Below, piece by piece: positions 53,121-61,540 of a stretch of 64,000 nt of DNA. A program made the position numbers and the translations under genes. The notes under the pieces were generated by a model. It did no database searches and was not told where the DNA came from. It saw only the letters and a list, made by a program, of their open reading frames with translations. The stretch's first letter is position 1; each line of letters begins with the position of its first letter. Origin of the DNA: Methylobacterium sp. J-077 (GTDB taxonomy: Bacteria > Pseudomonadota > Alphaproteobacteria > Rhizobiales > Beijerinckiaceae); the NCBI RefSeq assembly GCF_022829365.1, contig NZ_JAKSYJ010000236.1, forward strand, positions 1-64,000. Reading direction: 5' to 3'.

Positions 53121-53210
53121 TGGCGGAGAGGGGGGGATTCGAACCCCCGATGCCCTTGCAGGCATGCCGCATTTCGAGTGCGGTGCATTCAACCGCTCTG
53201 CCACCTCTCC
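53121..53210 (-). tRNA. tRNA-Ser (anticodon CGA)
   Basis: This 90-nt class II tRNA reads from 53210. The acceptor GGAGAGG pairs with CCTCTCC, followed by G and an encoded CCA (53123-53121). The anticodon stem-loop CCGCACTCGAAATGCGG has anticodon CGA at 53176-53174. A long variable arm and a T-loop with GGTTCGAATCC are present. The 3' end doubles as the attachment site of the neighbouring element and remains intact. Confidence 0.95.
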
Positions 53211-53282
53211 GCGAGGTGCCTCAATGAGACGGGCGGTGCCTAGCACGCGCGGTCGGGCTTCACAAGCTGCGCGGTCCGCCGG

Positions 53283-54401
53283 TCAGACCACGATCGTGAT
53301 CGCCTGCGCGGCCCGGGTGAGGCCGGTGTAGAGCCAGCGGGCGCGGTGCTCGCGGAAGGCGTAGGATTCGTCGAACAGGGTCACCCGGTCCCATTGCGAG
53401 CCCTGCGCCTTATGCACCGTCAGCGCGTAGCCGTAGGTGAACTCGTCGGTCTCCCGGCGCAGGAACAGCGGGATCTCCTCATCCGTGCCCGAGATCATCG
53501 CGCGCAGCACCTTGATGTCGGTGGCCCGGCGGCGGAGCGCCGGGTCGTCCTCGGGGACGACGTCGAGGCGGATCAGGTCCGGGCGCGGCGGCGCGCGCAG
53601 AGCCTGGACCGTCCAGGTCGAGCCGTTGAGCAGGCCCTTCACCCGGTCGTTGCGCAGGCAGACCAGCTTCTCGCCCACCGCCGGCATCGGATCGGTATGG
53701 CCTGCGAGTTCCCGGAGCCGGTTGTTGTAGAGGCGGCGGGTCTTGTTGAGGCCGACCAGGACCTGGTCGCATTCGAGCACCTCGGCCGGGTCGAGGCTGC
53801 GCCGGGAGACGATCCGGCTCTGGCCGTAGGTGCCGAGCTCCAGCCGGCCGCCCTCGCGCACGGTCATGGCCATGCGGACGATCGGGTCGTCCTTGGCCTG
53901 GCGGTGGACGTCGGTGAGCATCACGTCGGGCTCGGCCTCGGTGAAGAAGCCGCCGCCCCGCACCGGCGGCAGCTGCGCCGGGTCGCCCAGCACCAGCACC
54001 GGCCGCTCGAAGGACAGGAGGTCGTTGCCGAGGTCGGAATCGACCATCGAGCATTCGTCGATGATGATCAGGTCGGCCTTGGCGGCCGCGCCGGAGCGGT
54101 TCAGCGTGAAGGTCGGGCCGCCCTCCTCCGCCTCCTTGGTGCGGTAGATCAGCGAGTGGATCGTCGCGGCGTCGTGGCAGCCCTTCTGGCGCATCACCGA
54201 GGCCGCCTTGCCGGTGAAGGCGCCGTACACCACCGTGCCGTCGACATCCTCGGCGATCCGGCGGGCGAGCGTGGTCTTGCCGGTGCCGGCATAGCCGAAC
54301 AGCCGGAACACCTGGCTCCCGCCGTCCTTCCGCCACGCGGCGATGGCCTTCAGCGCCGCGTCCTGCTGCGGCGCGTAAGCCGACGGCAGACCAGCGCTCA
54401 C
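53283..54401 (-). CDS. RecD/Dda-like ATP-dependent DNA helicase
   Basis: This 372-residue SF1 helicase has Walker A FGYAGTGKTTLARRI (about residues 34-48), Walker B IIIDECSMVD, motif III LVLGDPAQLPPV, and motif VI-like YTGLTRA near the end. AYALTVHKAQGSQWD-like sequence (YGYALTVHKAQGSQWD) marks motif V. It is compact, like Dda or the C-terminal part of RecD2, without RecBC partners. It unwinds DNA in replication-fork or phage-like repair. Its start overlaps the hemF stop by four bases. Confidence 0.85.
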   Translation of the reverse strand: MSAGLPSAYAPQQDAALKAIAAWRKDGGSQVFRLFGYAGTGKTTLARRIAEDVDGTVVYGAFTGKAASVMRQKGCHDAATIHSLIYRTKEAEEGGPTFTLNRSGAAAKADLIIIDECSMVDSDLGNDLLSFERPVLVLGDPAQLPPVRGGGFFTEAEPDVMLTDVHRQAKDDPIVRMAMTVREGGRLELGTYGQSRIVSRRSLDPAEVLECDQVLVGLNKTRRLYNNRLRELAGHTDPMPAVGEKLVCLRNDRVKGLLNGSTWTVQALRAPPRPDLIRLDVVPEDDPALRRRATDIKVLRAMISGTDEEIPLFLRRETDEFTYGYALTVHKAQGSQWDRVTLFDESYAFREHRARWLYTGLTRAAQAITIVV

Positions 54402-55330
54402 GGCCAGCGCACGGTCGGCGGCAGCGACGACAGGATCGACGCGACGTTGCCGCCGGTCTTCAGCCCGAAGATCGTGCCGCGGTCGTAGAGCAGGTTGAAC
54501 TCGACGTAGCGCCCGCGCCGGACCTGCTGCTCCTCGCGGTCGGCCTCGGTCCAGGCGGTCCCGACATTGTCGCGGACGATCTTGGGATAGGCCTCCAGGA
54601 AGGCGCCGCCGACATCGCGCGTGAAGGCCAGGTCCGCCTGCGGATCTCCGGTCCAGCGATAGTCATAGAAAATACCGCCGATGCCGCGGGGCTCGTTGCG
54701 GTGCTTGAGGTGGAAGTATTCGTCGCACCACGCCTTGTAGCGGGCATGGTCGACGCCGTGGGCCGCGCAGGCGCGCTCCAGGCAGGCGTGGAAGTGCCGG
54801 CTGTCCGGATCCTCCTGGTTGCGCCGCCGCACCAGCACGGGCGTGAGGTCGGCGCCACCGCCGAACCACGCCTTCGTGGTCACGACGAAGCGGGTGTTCA
54901 TGTGCACCGTCGGCACATGCGGGTTCCACGGGTGGGCGATCAGCGAGATGCCGGTGGCGAAGAACCGCGGGTCCTCGGCGGCCCCCGGCATCTGGGCGCG
55001 GAATTCCGGGGCGAACTCGCCGTGGACCGTGGAGATGTGGACCCCGGCCTTCTCGAACACCCGGCCCTTCAGCATGGCCATAACCCCGCCGCCGCCGGGT
55101 TGGCCGGTATGGTCGGTGCGGTCCCAGGGGGTCTTCACGAAAGTCCCGGCCCCTGCGGGGGCATCCGGGTGGAACGGCCCCTCGGCCTCGGCCTCCAGGG
55201 TCTCGAAGGCCGCGAGGATACGGTCGCGCAGGGTCGCAAACCAGGCCGCGGCCTCGGATTTCATGGCCGTCACGTCGGCCTCGGACAGGGGGGCAGTCAG
55301 CGCCGCGCGGGCGTCGTCCGGCATCGTCAT
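54398..55330 (-). CDS. hemF: oxygen-dependent coproporphyrinogen III oxidase
   Basis: This 310-residue enzyme of haem synthesis decarboxylates two propionates of coproporphyrinogen III to make protoporphyrinogen IX, using O2. Conserved segments are visible: GGGVMAMLKGRVFEKAGV, VHMNTRFV, WFGGGADLTPVL, EYFHLKHRNEPRGIGGIFYD and RRGRYVEFNLLYDRGT. Length fits the family. It precedes the helicase gene with a four-base overlap. Start ATG 55330 or 55324. Confidence 0.95.
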   Translation of the reverse strand: MTMPDDARAALTAPLSEADVTAMKSEAAAWFATLRDRILAAFETLEAEAEGPFHPDAPAGAGTFVKTPWDRTDHTGQPGGGGVMAMLKGRVFEKAGVHISTVHGEFAPEFRAQMPGAAEDPRFFATGISLIAHPWNPHVPTVHMNTRFVVTTKAWFGGGADLTPVLVRRRNQEDPDSRHFHACLERACAAHGVDHARYKAWCDEYFHLKHRNEPRGIGGIFYDYRWTGDPQADLAFTRDVGGAFLEAYPKIVRDNVGTAWTEADREEQQVRRGRYVEFNLLYDRGTIFGLKTGGNVASILSSLPPTVRWP

Positions 55331-55500
55331 GCCCTAGGCTTTCCCACTGCGTCGAGGGGGCGTCAATCGGCAGGCATCAATTCGGGTTGCCGCATCGCCA
55401 TGCGCCGTCGTCCTGGGCCGACGCGGCATCGTCGCCCTAGATCAACCGGCCGCGCGCCCGTGCGGGGCGCGCCCTCGAACCGTCAGGACAGCCCGAGACC

Positions 55501-56205
55501 ATGGCCGACACGCTCCGCCTCTTCACCTCGCCTTCCGCCTTCCCGAACCCGCAGCGCCTGCGCCTGTTCGCGCACGAGAAGGGAATCGCCCACCTGTTCG
55601 ACGAGGTGATCTACGACATGGCGCCGGGGGGCGAGCAGCGGCAATGGCGCCATCTCAAGATGAACCCCTGGGGCGAGACGCCGACTCTCCTGCTCGCCGA
55701 CGGGACCGTGCTGTCCGAGACGGCCGCGATCGTGCGCTACCTCGACGTGGCCCATCCGGGCCGCCGCCTCACCGGCGACACGCCCCTGGAGCAGGGGCTC
55801 GACACGATGTGGGACAACCGGATCTGGGTGCACATCCTCTACCGCATCACCACGATGTTCCACGTGCTGAACCAGGGTCTCGGGCCGAAGCTCGAGCTGA
55901 CGCACAATCCGCAATGGGGCGAGCATTGCCGCAAGGAGGCGCTGGGGCACGCCGCCCTGGTCGACCGCCACCTCGCGGACGGCCGCTCATGGATGCTCGG
56001 GGGCGATGAGCCGACGTTTGCCGACATCACGCTGTGCACCGCGATCGCGTTCTCGAAATTCCCGGTCTGCGCCACCCCGCTGGACGAGCGGTTCGAGCAG
56101 TTCGACGCCCTGTGGCGGCGCTGGCAGGCGCGGGCGAGCTTCAAGGCGGCCTACGCCGATGGCGGCAGCGGGCTGACGGAGCTCGATCACCTCAAGACCG
56201 TGTAG
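55501..56205 (+). CDS. glutathione S-transferase
   Basis: This 234-residue protein has an N-terminal thioredoxin-like domain (LRLFTSPSAFPNPQRLRLFA; MNPWGETPTLLLADGTVLSETAAIVRYLD with cis-Pro and the Glu-Thr/Ser glutathione motif) and an all-helical C-terminal domain (GDEPTFADITLCTAIAFS, the N-capping box region). It is probably cytosolic detoxification or redox. The class is not assigned. It is divergent from hemF by 170 bases. Confidence 0.85.
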   Translation: MADTLRLFTSPSAFPNPQRLRLFAHEKGIAHLFDEVIYDMAPGGEQRQWRHLKMNPWGETPTLLLADGTVLSETAAIVRYLDVAHPGRRLTGDTPLEQGLDTMWDNRIWVHILYRITTMFHVLNQGLGPKLELTHNPQWGEHCRKEALGHAALVDRHLADGRSWMLGGDEPTFADITLCTAIAFSKFPVCATPLDERFEQFDALWRRWQARASFKAAYADGGSGLTELDHLKTV

Positions 56206-56261
56206 GACGGTTTTCGGGCCCCGGTTCGGCGCACGCCTTCGCCGGACCGCAGCCCGCCTCG

Positions 56262-56672
56262 TCAGCGCAGGCCGCCCTCGCGCACCGGCTTGAGCAGGCC
56301 GGTGGCGCTCGCCACCAGTTCGCCGTCCGCGTCGCGGATCTCGGCCTCGCAGAAGATCACCGAGCGCCCGGCCCGGGTGACGCGGCCCTCGGCGATCAGG
56401 ATCCCGCGGCCCGGGGCGAGGAACCGGGTCTGCATGTCGAGGGTCACGACCGGCCGCCCGGCCTTGAGGCGGGCGGCGGTGCCGAGGGCGACATCGAGCA
56501 GGGTGCAGATCACGCCGCCATGCGCGATGCCGAGATTGTTGGCGTGTTCCGGCCGCAGGGCGAGGCGCAGCCGGGTGCGGCCCTCCCGCACGTCCAGGGC
56601 CTCGATCCCGCAATGGTTCACGAACGGGATGTGGGCTCCGAAAACCGTGCCCCGCTCCGATGGTTGGTCCAC
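56262..56672 (-). CDS. PaaI-type hotdog-fold thioesterase
   Basis: This 136-residue protein of the 4HBT/PaaI family has the active-site helix segment NLGIAHGGVICTLLDVALG, VTLDMQTRFLAPGRG and the closing strand FCEAEIRDADGELVASATG. It would hydrolyse acyl-CoA thioesters. GTG 56672 lies nine bases after GGAGAT and fits the fold; the open frame to 56963 is not protein-like. Confidence 0.8.
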   Translation of the reverse strand: MDQPSERGTVFGAHIPFVNHCGIEALDVREGRTRLRLALRPEHANNLGIAHGGVICTLLDVALGTAARLKAGRPVVTLDMQTRFLAPGRGILIAEGRVTRAGRSVIFCEAEIRDADGELVASATGLLKPVREGGLR

Positions 56673-57041
56673 GCCACGATCTCCAGATCTCGTCCTGCCG
56701 ACAGCGTCGTCGTGCGAACAGTATACAATCCCGTGCAGCGGATCCCGCCCGAAGCGACGTGTTTCCGGTTGTTGCGAGACCGGCCAGGGCTTTTCGCAGA
56801 CGAAACAGCCGGATTGGCGGTGGCCGGACGCGTAACACAAGCGGTCCACAAGGACCCGATCCCGTCCAAGTGCGGCGCGCCGCTGTCGGTTTGCTCGGGC
56901 GACGATTGCAGCTGCGTCGACGGCTTGAGTAATATGCGTGTTCATGGCCGACGCATTGTGCAAAGAAAATCTCGACGACGACTTGATTTTGCTGCACAGA
57001 CGATAGAACCGTGCCCCACCGTCGGATAAAGGGAGTCATCG
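56673..57041. other. intergenic region upstream of the MucR-like gene
   Basis: No gene is seen. The last 120 bases are AT-richer (TTGTGCAAAGAAAATC, TTGATTTTGCTGC) and probably contain the promoter of the MucR-like gene, which in this family is often self-repressed through AT-rich sites. Confidence 0.4.
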
Positions 57042-57548
57042 ATGGACGACATCGCCACAGATCAGCAGCAGACCTTTATCGAGCAGGCGTCGGACATCGT
57101 GTCCGCGTATGTCTCGAACAACTCCGTCCCGATCAGCGAATTGCCCGCGCTCCTGGCCGGCGTGCACGCGGCTCTGGCGAAGCTCTCCGCGCCCGCGGCT
57201 GCCGTCACCGAGACGGCCGACAAGCCGACGCCGGCCCAGATCCGCAAGTCGGTGACCCCGGACGCGCTGGTCTCGTTCATCGACGGAAAGCCGTACAAGA
57301 CGCTGAAGCGCCACCTGTCGCGCAACGGCCTGACCATCGAGCAGTATCGCGAGCGCTTCGGACTGCCGCGGGACTATCCCTCGACGGCCGCCAGCTACTC
57401 GGCCCAGCGCTCCGAGCTCGCCCGCAGCCTCGGCCTCGGCCAGCAGCGCCGGAAGTCGGCCGCCGCCCCGGCGCCGGAGCCCGAGGAGGAGCCGGCCGAG
57501 AAGCCGAAGAAGGCGACCCGTCCGCGCAAGGCCAAGGAAACGGCCTGA
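57042..57548 (+). CDS. MucR/Ros-family transcriptional regulator lacking zinc ligands
   Basis: This 168-residue protein has an N-terminal oligomerisation part (EQASDIVSAYVSNNSVPISELPALL) and the Ros/MucR DNA-binding domain (about residues 70-125, DGKPYKTLKRHLSRNGLTIEQYRERFGLPRDYP). The usual C-x2-D-x9-H-x3-H ligands read Ser78, Asp81, His91, Asn95, so two of four are missing, as in the zinc-less relatives described in Mesorhizobium. The C-terminal tail is Lys/Pro/Glu-rich. MucR proteins are H-NS-like silencers that control surface, motility and transferred genes. The GC-rich hairpin at 57574-57589 may end its transcript. Confidence 0.85.
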   Translation: MDDIATDQQQTFIEQASDIVSAYVSNNSVPISELPALLAGVHAALAKLSAPAAAVTETADKPTPAQIRKSVTPDALVSFIDGKPYKTLKRHLSRNGLTIEQYRERFGLPRDYPSTAASYSAQRSELARSLGLGQQRRKSAAAPAPEPEEEPAEKPKKATRPRKAKETA

Positions 57549-57701
57549 TCACGCAAACGGCCCGATCTTGAGCGCCCCTATAGCGGGGCCTCGATCCGGC
57601 CGATGGTTCCGGGCGGCACAGGTTCAAGCGTGCCGCCCGAACCCTGTCCGCATCCGGGCCTCGCTCGGGCGGCAGGCCCCGCGCGGTGCCTTCGGTACCG
57701 G

Positions 57702-57887
57702 TCAGGCGAAATCGGCGAGATCGTCGGCCACGTCACCCGCGGCCCGCTCCGTCTCGGCTTTTTCGGACTCGCTCTTCTCAGGCTTGTCGGCCTCGGGCTG
57801 ACGACCGGGCACTGTCGGCCGCCCGCCATCGTCTTGCGCCTCACCGCCCTGCCCGCCCTCGGCTCGGTCCGGCATCCGGCTCGTCAT
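57702..57887 (-). CDS. small hydrophilic hypothetical protein
   Basis: This 61-residue protein begins MTSRMPDRAEGGQGGEAQDD and is highly charged, with an acidic end (AAGDVADDLADFA). It is probably disordered. ATG 57887 is preferred to 57923. No family is known. Confidence 0.4.
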   Translation of the reverse strand: MTSRMPDRAEGGQGGEAQDDGGRPTVPGRQPEADKPEKSESEKAETERAAGDVADDLADFA

Positions 57888-58084
57888 GCTGCAACGCTCC
57901 TCGATCGTTCGGTTGCCGAGCAAAGCCTTCAGCGCCGCACCCGTTCCGCGCCCGATACTGCCGGCTCCGTGACAGCACGGCGCGACCGGAAAGCCGCAGG
58001 CCTTCAGGCCCGGGCAGAAAGGTGGAACGGTGACGCCGCGCGAGCGGCCATCACGAGCCGCCGATCCGAGGGATGGAACCAGCG

Positions 58085-58612
58085 ATGATGGACATGCGAC
58101 CCGGCGCGGAGGCGAACCGCCGCGACCTATTGGCGGCTTCGCTGTTCGGAGCCCTTCCGCTCCTGCTGGCCGAGGCCGCGCAGGCCAGTCCGCTCAACCC
58201 CGCGCAGACCATCATCCTGTCGCCGGACGCGCTCCCGTGGATGCCGACGAAAGGCTATCCCGAACGCAGCGCCGACCGGTGCGCGCTCACCGGGGACATC
58301 AACGGTACCGGCCTCTACTATACCCTGATCCGCTGGTGGCCGGGCTACATGAGCGCGCCGCACACCTACACGACGGACCGGTTCTGCATGATCCTGTCCG
58401 GCACGTGGTGGTGCAACAGCGGCCCGGATTTCGACCCCGCGGCCTGCGTGCCCGTGAAGGCCGGCAGCTTCGTGCGCCGGGTGGCGGGCACGCCGCATTA
58501 TGACGGCGTGGTCCGCGACGGCAGCGAGCCGGCCGTGATCGCGATCTGCGGGGTGGCGCCGGTGAACTATGCGCTGATCGACCCGTCGCAGCCGGGCTGG
58601 CGGCGGGTCTGA
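58085..58612 (+). CDS. Tat-exported cupin-fold protein
   Basis: This protein of about 175 residues has a twin-arginine type signal (NRRDLLAASLFGALPLLLAEAAQA). The mature part is a small beta-barrel-like domain: TLIRWWPGYMSAPHTYTTDR, then MILSGTWWCNSGPDFDP, VKAGSFVRRVAGTPHYDG, similar to cupins with an H/T-rich metal region. An in-frame ATG at 58073 is possible. The function is unknown; periplasmic location is likely. Confidence 0.7.
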   Translation: MMDMRPGAEANRRDLLAASLFGALPLLLAEAAQASPLNPAQTIILSPDALPWMPTKGYPERSADRCALTGDINGTGLYYTLIRWWPGYMSAPHTYTTDRFCMILSGTWWCNSGPDFDPAACVPVKAGSFVRRVAGTPHYDGVVRDGSEPAVIAICGVAPVNYALIDPSQPGWRRV

Positions 58613-58686
58613 CCCGGACCGACCGGACGCGACCGATGTGCGCGGACCTGCGTTGAACGCCCGGCAGCAGGGTACGGGAGCAGGGA

Positions 58687-59148
58687 TTGGGCAATCGCTA
58701 CGGGCTGGAGATCCGTGCCGCCGCGGGACCCGATGCTGCGGGACTCGCGGAGCTGCTGGCTGAGGCCGGCGTCGCGGTCGCTGCGGCGGATCTCGCCGCC
58801 CGGCTCGACGCCCTTCAAGGCAGCGGCGGCACGGCCTTGGTCGCGGTGGAATGGGGTCCGCCGAGCGGTCTGATCGCGCTCGCTCCCATGCGCACCCTCG
58901 AGGCCGTCAAGGCCCTGGGCCTGATCACCACCCTCGTCGTCGCGGCGGAATCCCGGCGCCGGGGCATCGGCCGCGTGCTGCTGAAGGCGGCGGCGCGGGC
59001 GGCCCGGCAGGCCGGCTGCGAGCGTCTGGTCCTGAACGTCGGCTCCGGGCAGGAGGCGCTGCACGCCTTCGCCACCGCCGCCGGCTTCACGGAGGAGGGG
59101 CAAAGCCTCACGCGCCCGTTGCTGAAGCGAGGATCGACGGAGACTTGA
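58687..59148 (+). CDS. GNAT-family acetyltransferase
   Basis: This 153-residue protein shows the acetyl-CoA binding motif A: LVVAAESRRRGIGRVLLKAA (R/Q-x-x-G-x-G/A), then AARQAGCERLVLNV and a C-terminal FATAAGFTEEG strand-helix typical of GNAT enzymes. TTG 58687 is the only start fitting the first strand (YGLEIRAAAGPDA). The substrate is unknown. Confidence 0.8.
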   Translation: MGNRYGLEIRAAAGPDAAGLAELLAEAGVAVAAADLAARLDALQGSGGTALVAVEWGPPSGLIALAPMRTLEAVKALGLITTLVVAAESRRRGIGRVLLKAAARAARQAGCERLVLNVGSGQEALHAFATAAGFTEEGQSLTRPLLKRGSTET

Positions 59149-59219
59149 GATCCGCGACATCATGAGCCCAGCCGGCGGCCAGGATTGGGCGTTGACCCGG
59201 GAATACTGGAGTTCCACCG

Positions 59220-59573
59220 ATGCTGAGATCCGAGACCCCACCCTCCCCCGGGAACCTGCAGGCCGGTCCACCGCCGGACTCCGAAAACCCGACCTCGGCG
59301 CAGCTCAAGGGCGACATCGACAGCGGCCGGACCGGCGACAAGGTCTCGCATGTGGATGTCGGAGCCGCCCCGCTCGGCACCTGTGAGGAGGCCGGAGGGG
59401 CGCCGCCGACCTCGCAGGAAGTCCGCCTCGCACGGCAGAACGAGCGGGCACCGTCGGAGAAGGCCGCGGCCGGCATCATGCAGCGGCGCACGCCCTGGAT
59501 CACGCCGGCCTTCGCGGGCGCCATCGCGGCGATCGCGGTGGTGCTGACCCTCGCCCTCTGGCTGACGCACTGA
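59220..59573 (+). CDS. hypothetical protein with C-terminal membrane anchor
   Basis: This 117-residue protein has a hydrophilic Pro/Gly/Asp-rich N-terminal part (SENPTSAQLKGDIDSGRTGD) and one membrane helix at the end (about 96-116, TPAFAGAIAAIAVVLTLALWL). The SAQLKGDIDSGRTGDK segment recurs in small unknown proteins of Methylobacterium-like bacteria. The function is unknown. Confidence 0.65.
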   Translation: MLRSETPPSPGNLQAGPPPDSENPTSAQLKGDIDSGRTGDKVSHVDVGAAPLGTCEEAGGAPPTSQEVRLARQNERAPSEKAAAGIMQRRTPWITPAFAGAIAAIAVVLTLALWLTH

Positions 59574-59675
59574 ACCCGGCAGGGGTCCCGGGATGATGCA
59601 GGACGGCACGGCCCCGGTGGGGGCGGCTTAAAGGTCGATTCACGTCGATGCGGTTAGCGTGAGCTTACTGCAGTC

Positions 59676-60824
59676 TTGCGTAAACCGATCCTCATGCCCC
59701 CATCCGTCGACGCTCCGCCGGACTTGTCCGGGCTCCTCGAATTGGCACGGATCGAGAATCTCGATCTCAAGCCGGTGATCCTCCGGGTGCAGACCGACCT
59801 GTTCGTTCGGGCACCCGGCCGGGACCGGGCCGAGATCGAGATCTTCGAGTCCCTGGCCTGCGGCCTGATCCCCCGGGTGGACGACGAGACCGCCCAGGTC
59901 GTGGCCAACAAGCTCGCCGCCTTTCCGGAGACGCCGCCCGCGGTTCTGGAAGCGCTGGCCATGCGGGGCGGCGCCGTCCGCGAAACGGTGGTGAAGCTCG
60001 CCCCCGTGCTGAGCCACCGGCTGATCGAGGCTGCGCTGGCCGACGGCTCCGACATCGCCGCCCGCATCGCCGCCCGGGTCGGGCTGAGCCGCGAGGCGGT
60101 GGACGAGCTCTCCCGCGAGGGCCGCCCGGAGATCGACCTGGCCCTGGCCGCCAATGTCGGCATCACCCTGCGCGGGGCGGCGCTAGCTCGCCTCGTGAGC
60201 CGCGGCCGCGGCGTCGCCGAACTGGCGCGGCTGCTGCTCACCCGCCCGGATGTCTCGTCCGCCGACCTCGTGCCCCTCTACCTGCATGCCGACCCGATCC
60301 GCCGCGAGGTGATCGGCCGGACCGTCGAGGCCACCGCCGCCCTGCGCCCCTGCCCACCCCCGCCGCGCGGCCTCGGCGAAACCCTGACCGGCCTCTCGGC
60401 CTCCCAGGACGTCCCAACCTTCATCGCGGCCCTGGCCGACGGCCTCGGCGTCGCCCACGACTTCCTCACCGTGGTCGCCGATCCGGGCGCGCGCTACGAC
60501 CTGCTGACGCTCGGCCTGCGCGCCGCCGGCCTGCACGAGGAGGAGGCGGTCTACATCTTCCTCACCCTCAACCAGGGCGTGGCCCGCTCCGCCGAGCGGG
60601 TGGCCGGCCTGGTCCGCCTGTTCCGCACCGTCAGCCGACCGGCCTCCCGCGACCTGATCGCGGCGATCCTCGATACCCTCCTGCCCGAGCGGAGCCGGAG
60701 CGAGGCCCACCAGCCGCTGCACGGTCCGGAGGCCAAGCTGCGCCAAGGCTCCGAGCGTGCCGGCGCCCAGCGCCCGCCCCTGCCGATGCGTCCCTTGCGG
60801 GCGACGAGCGGCGAGGCCGGCTGA
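59676..60824 (+). CDS. DUF2336 domain-containing protein
   Basis: This 382-residue, all-helical repeat-like protein begins near LSGLLELARIENLDLKPVILRVQTDLF. It continues with the DUF2336 signature DRAEIEIFESLACGLIPRVDDETAQVVANKLA and DLIAAILDTLL-like repeats. The tail is basic. The start may be TTG 59676 or ATG 59694. DUF2336 proteins are confined largely to Alphaproteobacteria and have no settled function. Confidence 0.85.
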   Translation: MRKPILMPPSVDAPPDLSGLLELARIENLDLKPVILRVQTDLFVRAPGRDRAEIEIFESLACGLIPRVDDETAQVVANKLAAFPETPPAVLEALAMRGGAVRETVVKLAPVLSHRLIEAALADGSDIAARIAARVGLSREAVDELSREGRPEIDLALAANVGITLRGAALARLVSRGRGVAELARLLLTRPDVSSADLVPLYLHADPIRREVIGRTVEATAALRPCPPPPRGLGETLTGLSASQDVPTFIAALADGLGVAHDFLTVVADPGARYDLLTLGLRAAGLHEEEAVYIFLTLNQGVARSAERVAGLVRLFRTVSRPASRDLIAAILDTLLPERSRSEAHQPLHGPEAKLRQGSERAGAQRPPLPMRPLRATSGEAG

Positions 60825-60844
60825 GGCACGAAAGTCAGGGATCC

Positions 60845-60934
60845 AAAAGGGCTCAGCCCTTTTGCGGGTGAAGGGCGGAGCCCTTCTGCATCAGGGCTCC
60901 GCCCTGACAACCCGCCAAGGGGCTCGCCCTTTGG
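60845..60934. repeat. run of four GGGC…GCCC hairpins
   Basis: AAAAGGGC-TCA-GCCCTTTT (60845-60863), AAGGGC-GGA-GCCCTT (60871-60885), CAGGGC-TCC-GCCCTG (60892-60906) and an imperfect CCAAGGGGC-TC-GCCCTTTGG (60915-60934) follow one another. The run lies between convergent genes, so it probably serves as a bidirectional terminator or is a REP/BIME-like intergenic repeat. Confidence 0.65.
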
Positions 60935-60956
60935 GAACCCCATGTTGTCCGTGGGA

Positions 60957-61277
60957 TCAGCGCGGCTCCGCGTGCCCCCGCCAGGCGGGCTGCCGGTCGG
61001 AGGCTTCCAGCGTGTCGTTCGAGGCGGGCTCCGGCTCGTCCACGCCGGCGCGGCGGCTCAGCTCCGCCATCAGGCCCCGGGCGAGCACCGCGCGCACGGC
61101 CCGATCGCGGGTCTCGGCAGGCACCGCATCGAGGGCGGCCGGCAGCGTCGCCTTGGCGCCCGCGGCCACCGATCCTGTGAGCTTGCGGGTCTCCGCGGCC
61201 GGATCCGCACCGTGGCGCAGCAGCGCCAGGTACGACAGCGCACCGATCACCAGCGCGGCACGCAGCAGGAAGGTCAT
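60957..61277 (-). CDS. hypothetical exported or membrane-anchored protein
   Basis: This 106-residue protein starts with a hydrophobic helix (MTFLLRAALVIGALSYLALL), which is a signal or anchor. A helical region follows (DAVPAETRDRAVRAVLARGLMAELSRRAG) and a polar tail. No family is known. It is divergent from the sensor-kinase gene by about 260 bases. Confidence 0.65.
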   Translation of the reverse strand: MTFLLRAALVIGALSYLALLRHGADPAAETRKLTGSVAAGAKATLPAALDAVPAETRDRAVRAVLARGLMAELSRRAGVDEPEPASNDTLEASDRQPAWRGHAEPR

Positions 61278-61540
61278 CGGACGGGCTCCTTCGCGGGTCT
61301 CGACCGCGAAAATCCGCCCGGTTTCGTGAACTCCACCTCAACCGCGTCTGGTTTTTGCGCGCCATGGTGAACGAAGGACGTTCCCGGGCGGCTGGTTACC
61401 TTACGGAAAGCATCCCGCGCATTCGGCAAAGTCCCGCAACACTCGTTTAAGCCGCCCCTGCGACTGTCCGGTAGTCGTTTTGAAGTCGAGCCGGAGGCGC
61501 GGGAAATGTCGATTGGCATTCACCGCGGCGCGTGTGAGCC

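Larger units (their letters stand above)
35138..53134. mobile_element. prophage-like element of about 18 kb integrated at tRNA-Ser(CGA)
   Basis: The borders are the 14-bp direct repeats. A P4-type integrase gene abuts the tRNA. Gene order from the right is integrase, hypothetical, excisionase-like HTH, three small genes, RepA-like ATPase, an iteron/hairpin cluster, small and large terminase, three unknown genes, a 75-residue protein, a gp10-like tail protein, tape measure, then cargo (flagellin, Fic cassette, regulators, exported small proteins). No portal, prohead protease, major capsid, baseplate or lysis cassette is recognised. It is therefore a decayed prophage or a satellite that borrows a helper's capsid. 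Confidence 0.75.

Noticed and set aside
51800..53188. Longer integrase start at 53188
   Set aside because: That extension runs through the tRNA-Ser gene and is not homologous to integrase N-termini, so ATG 52993 is used.
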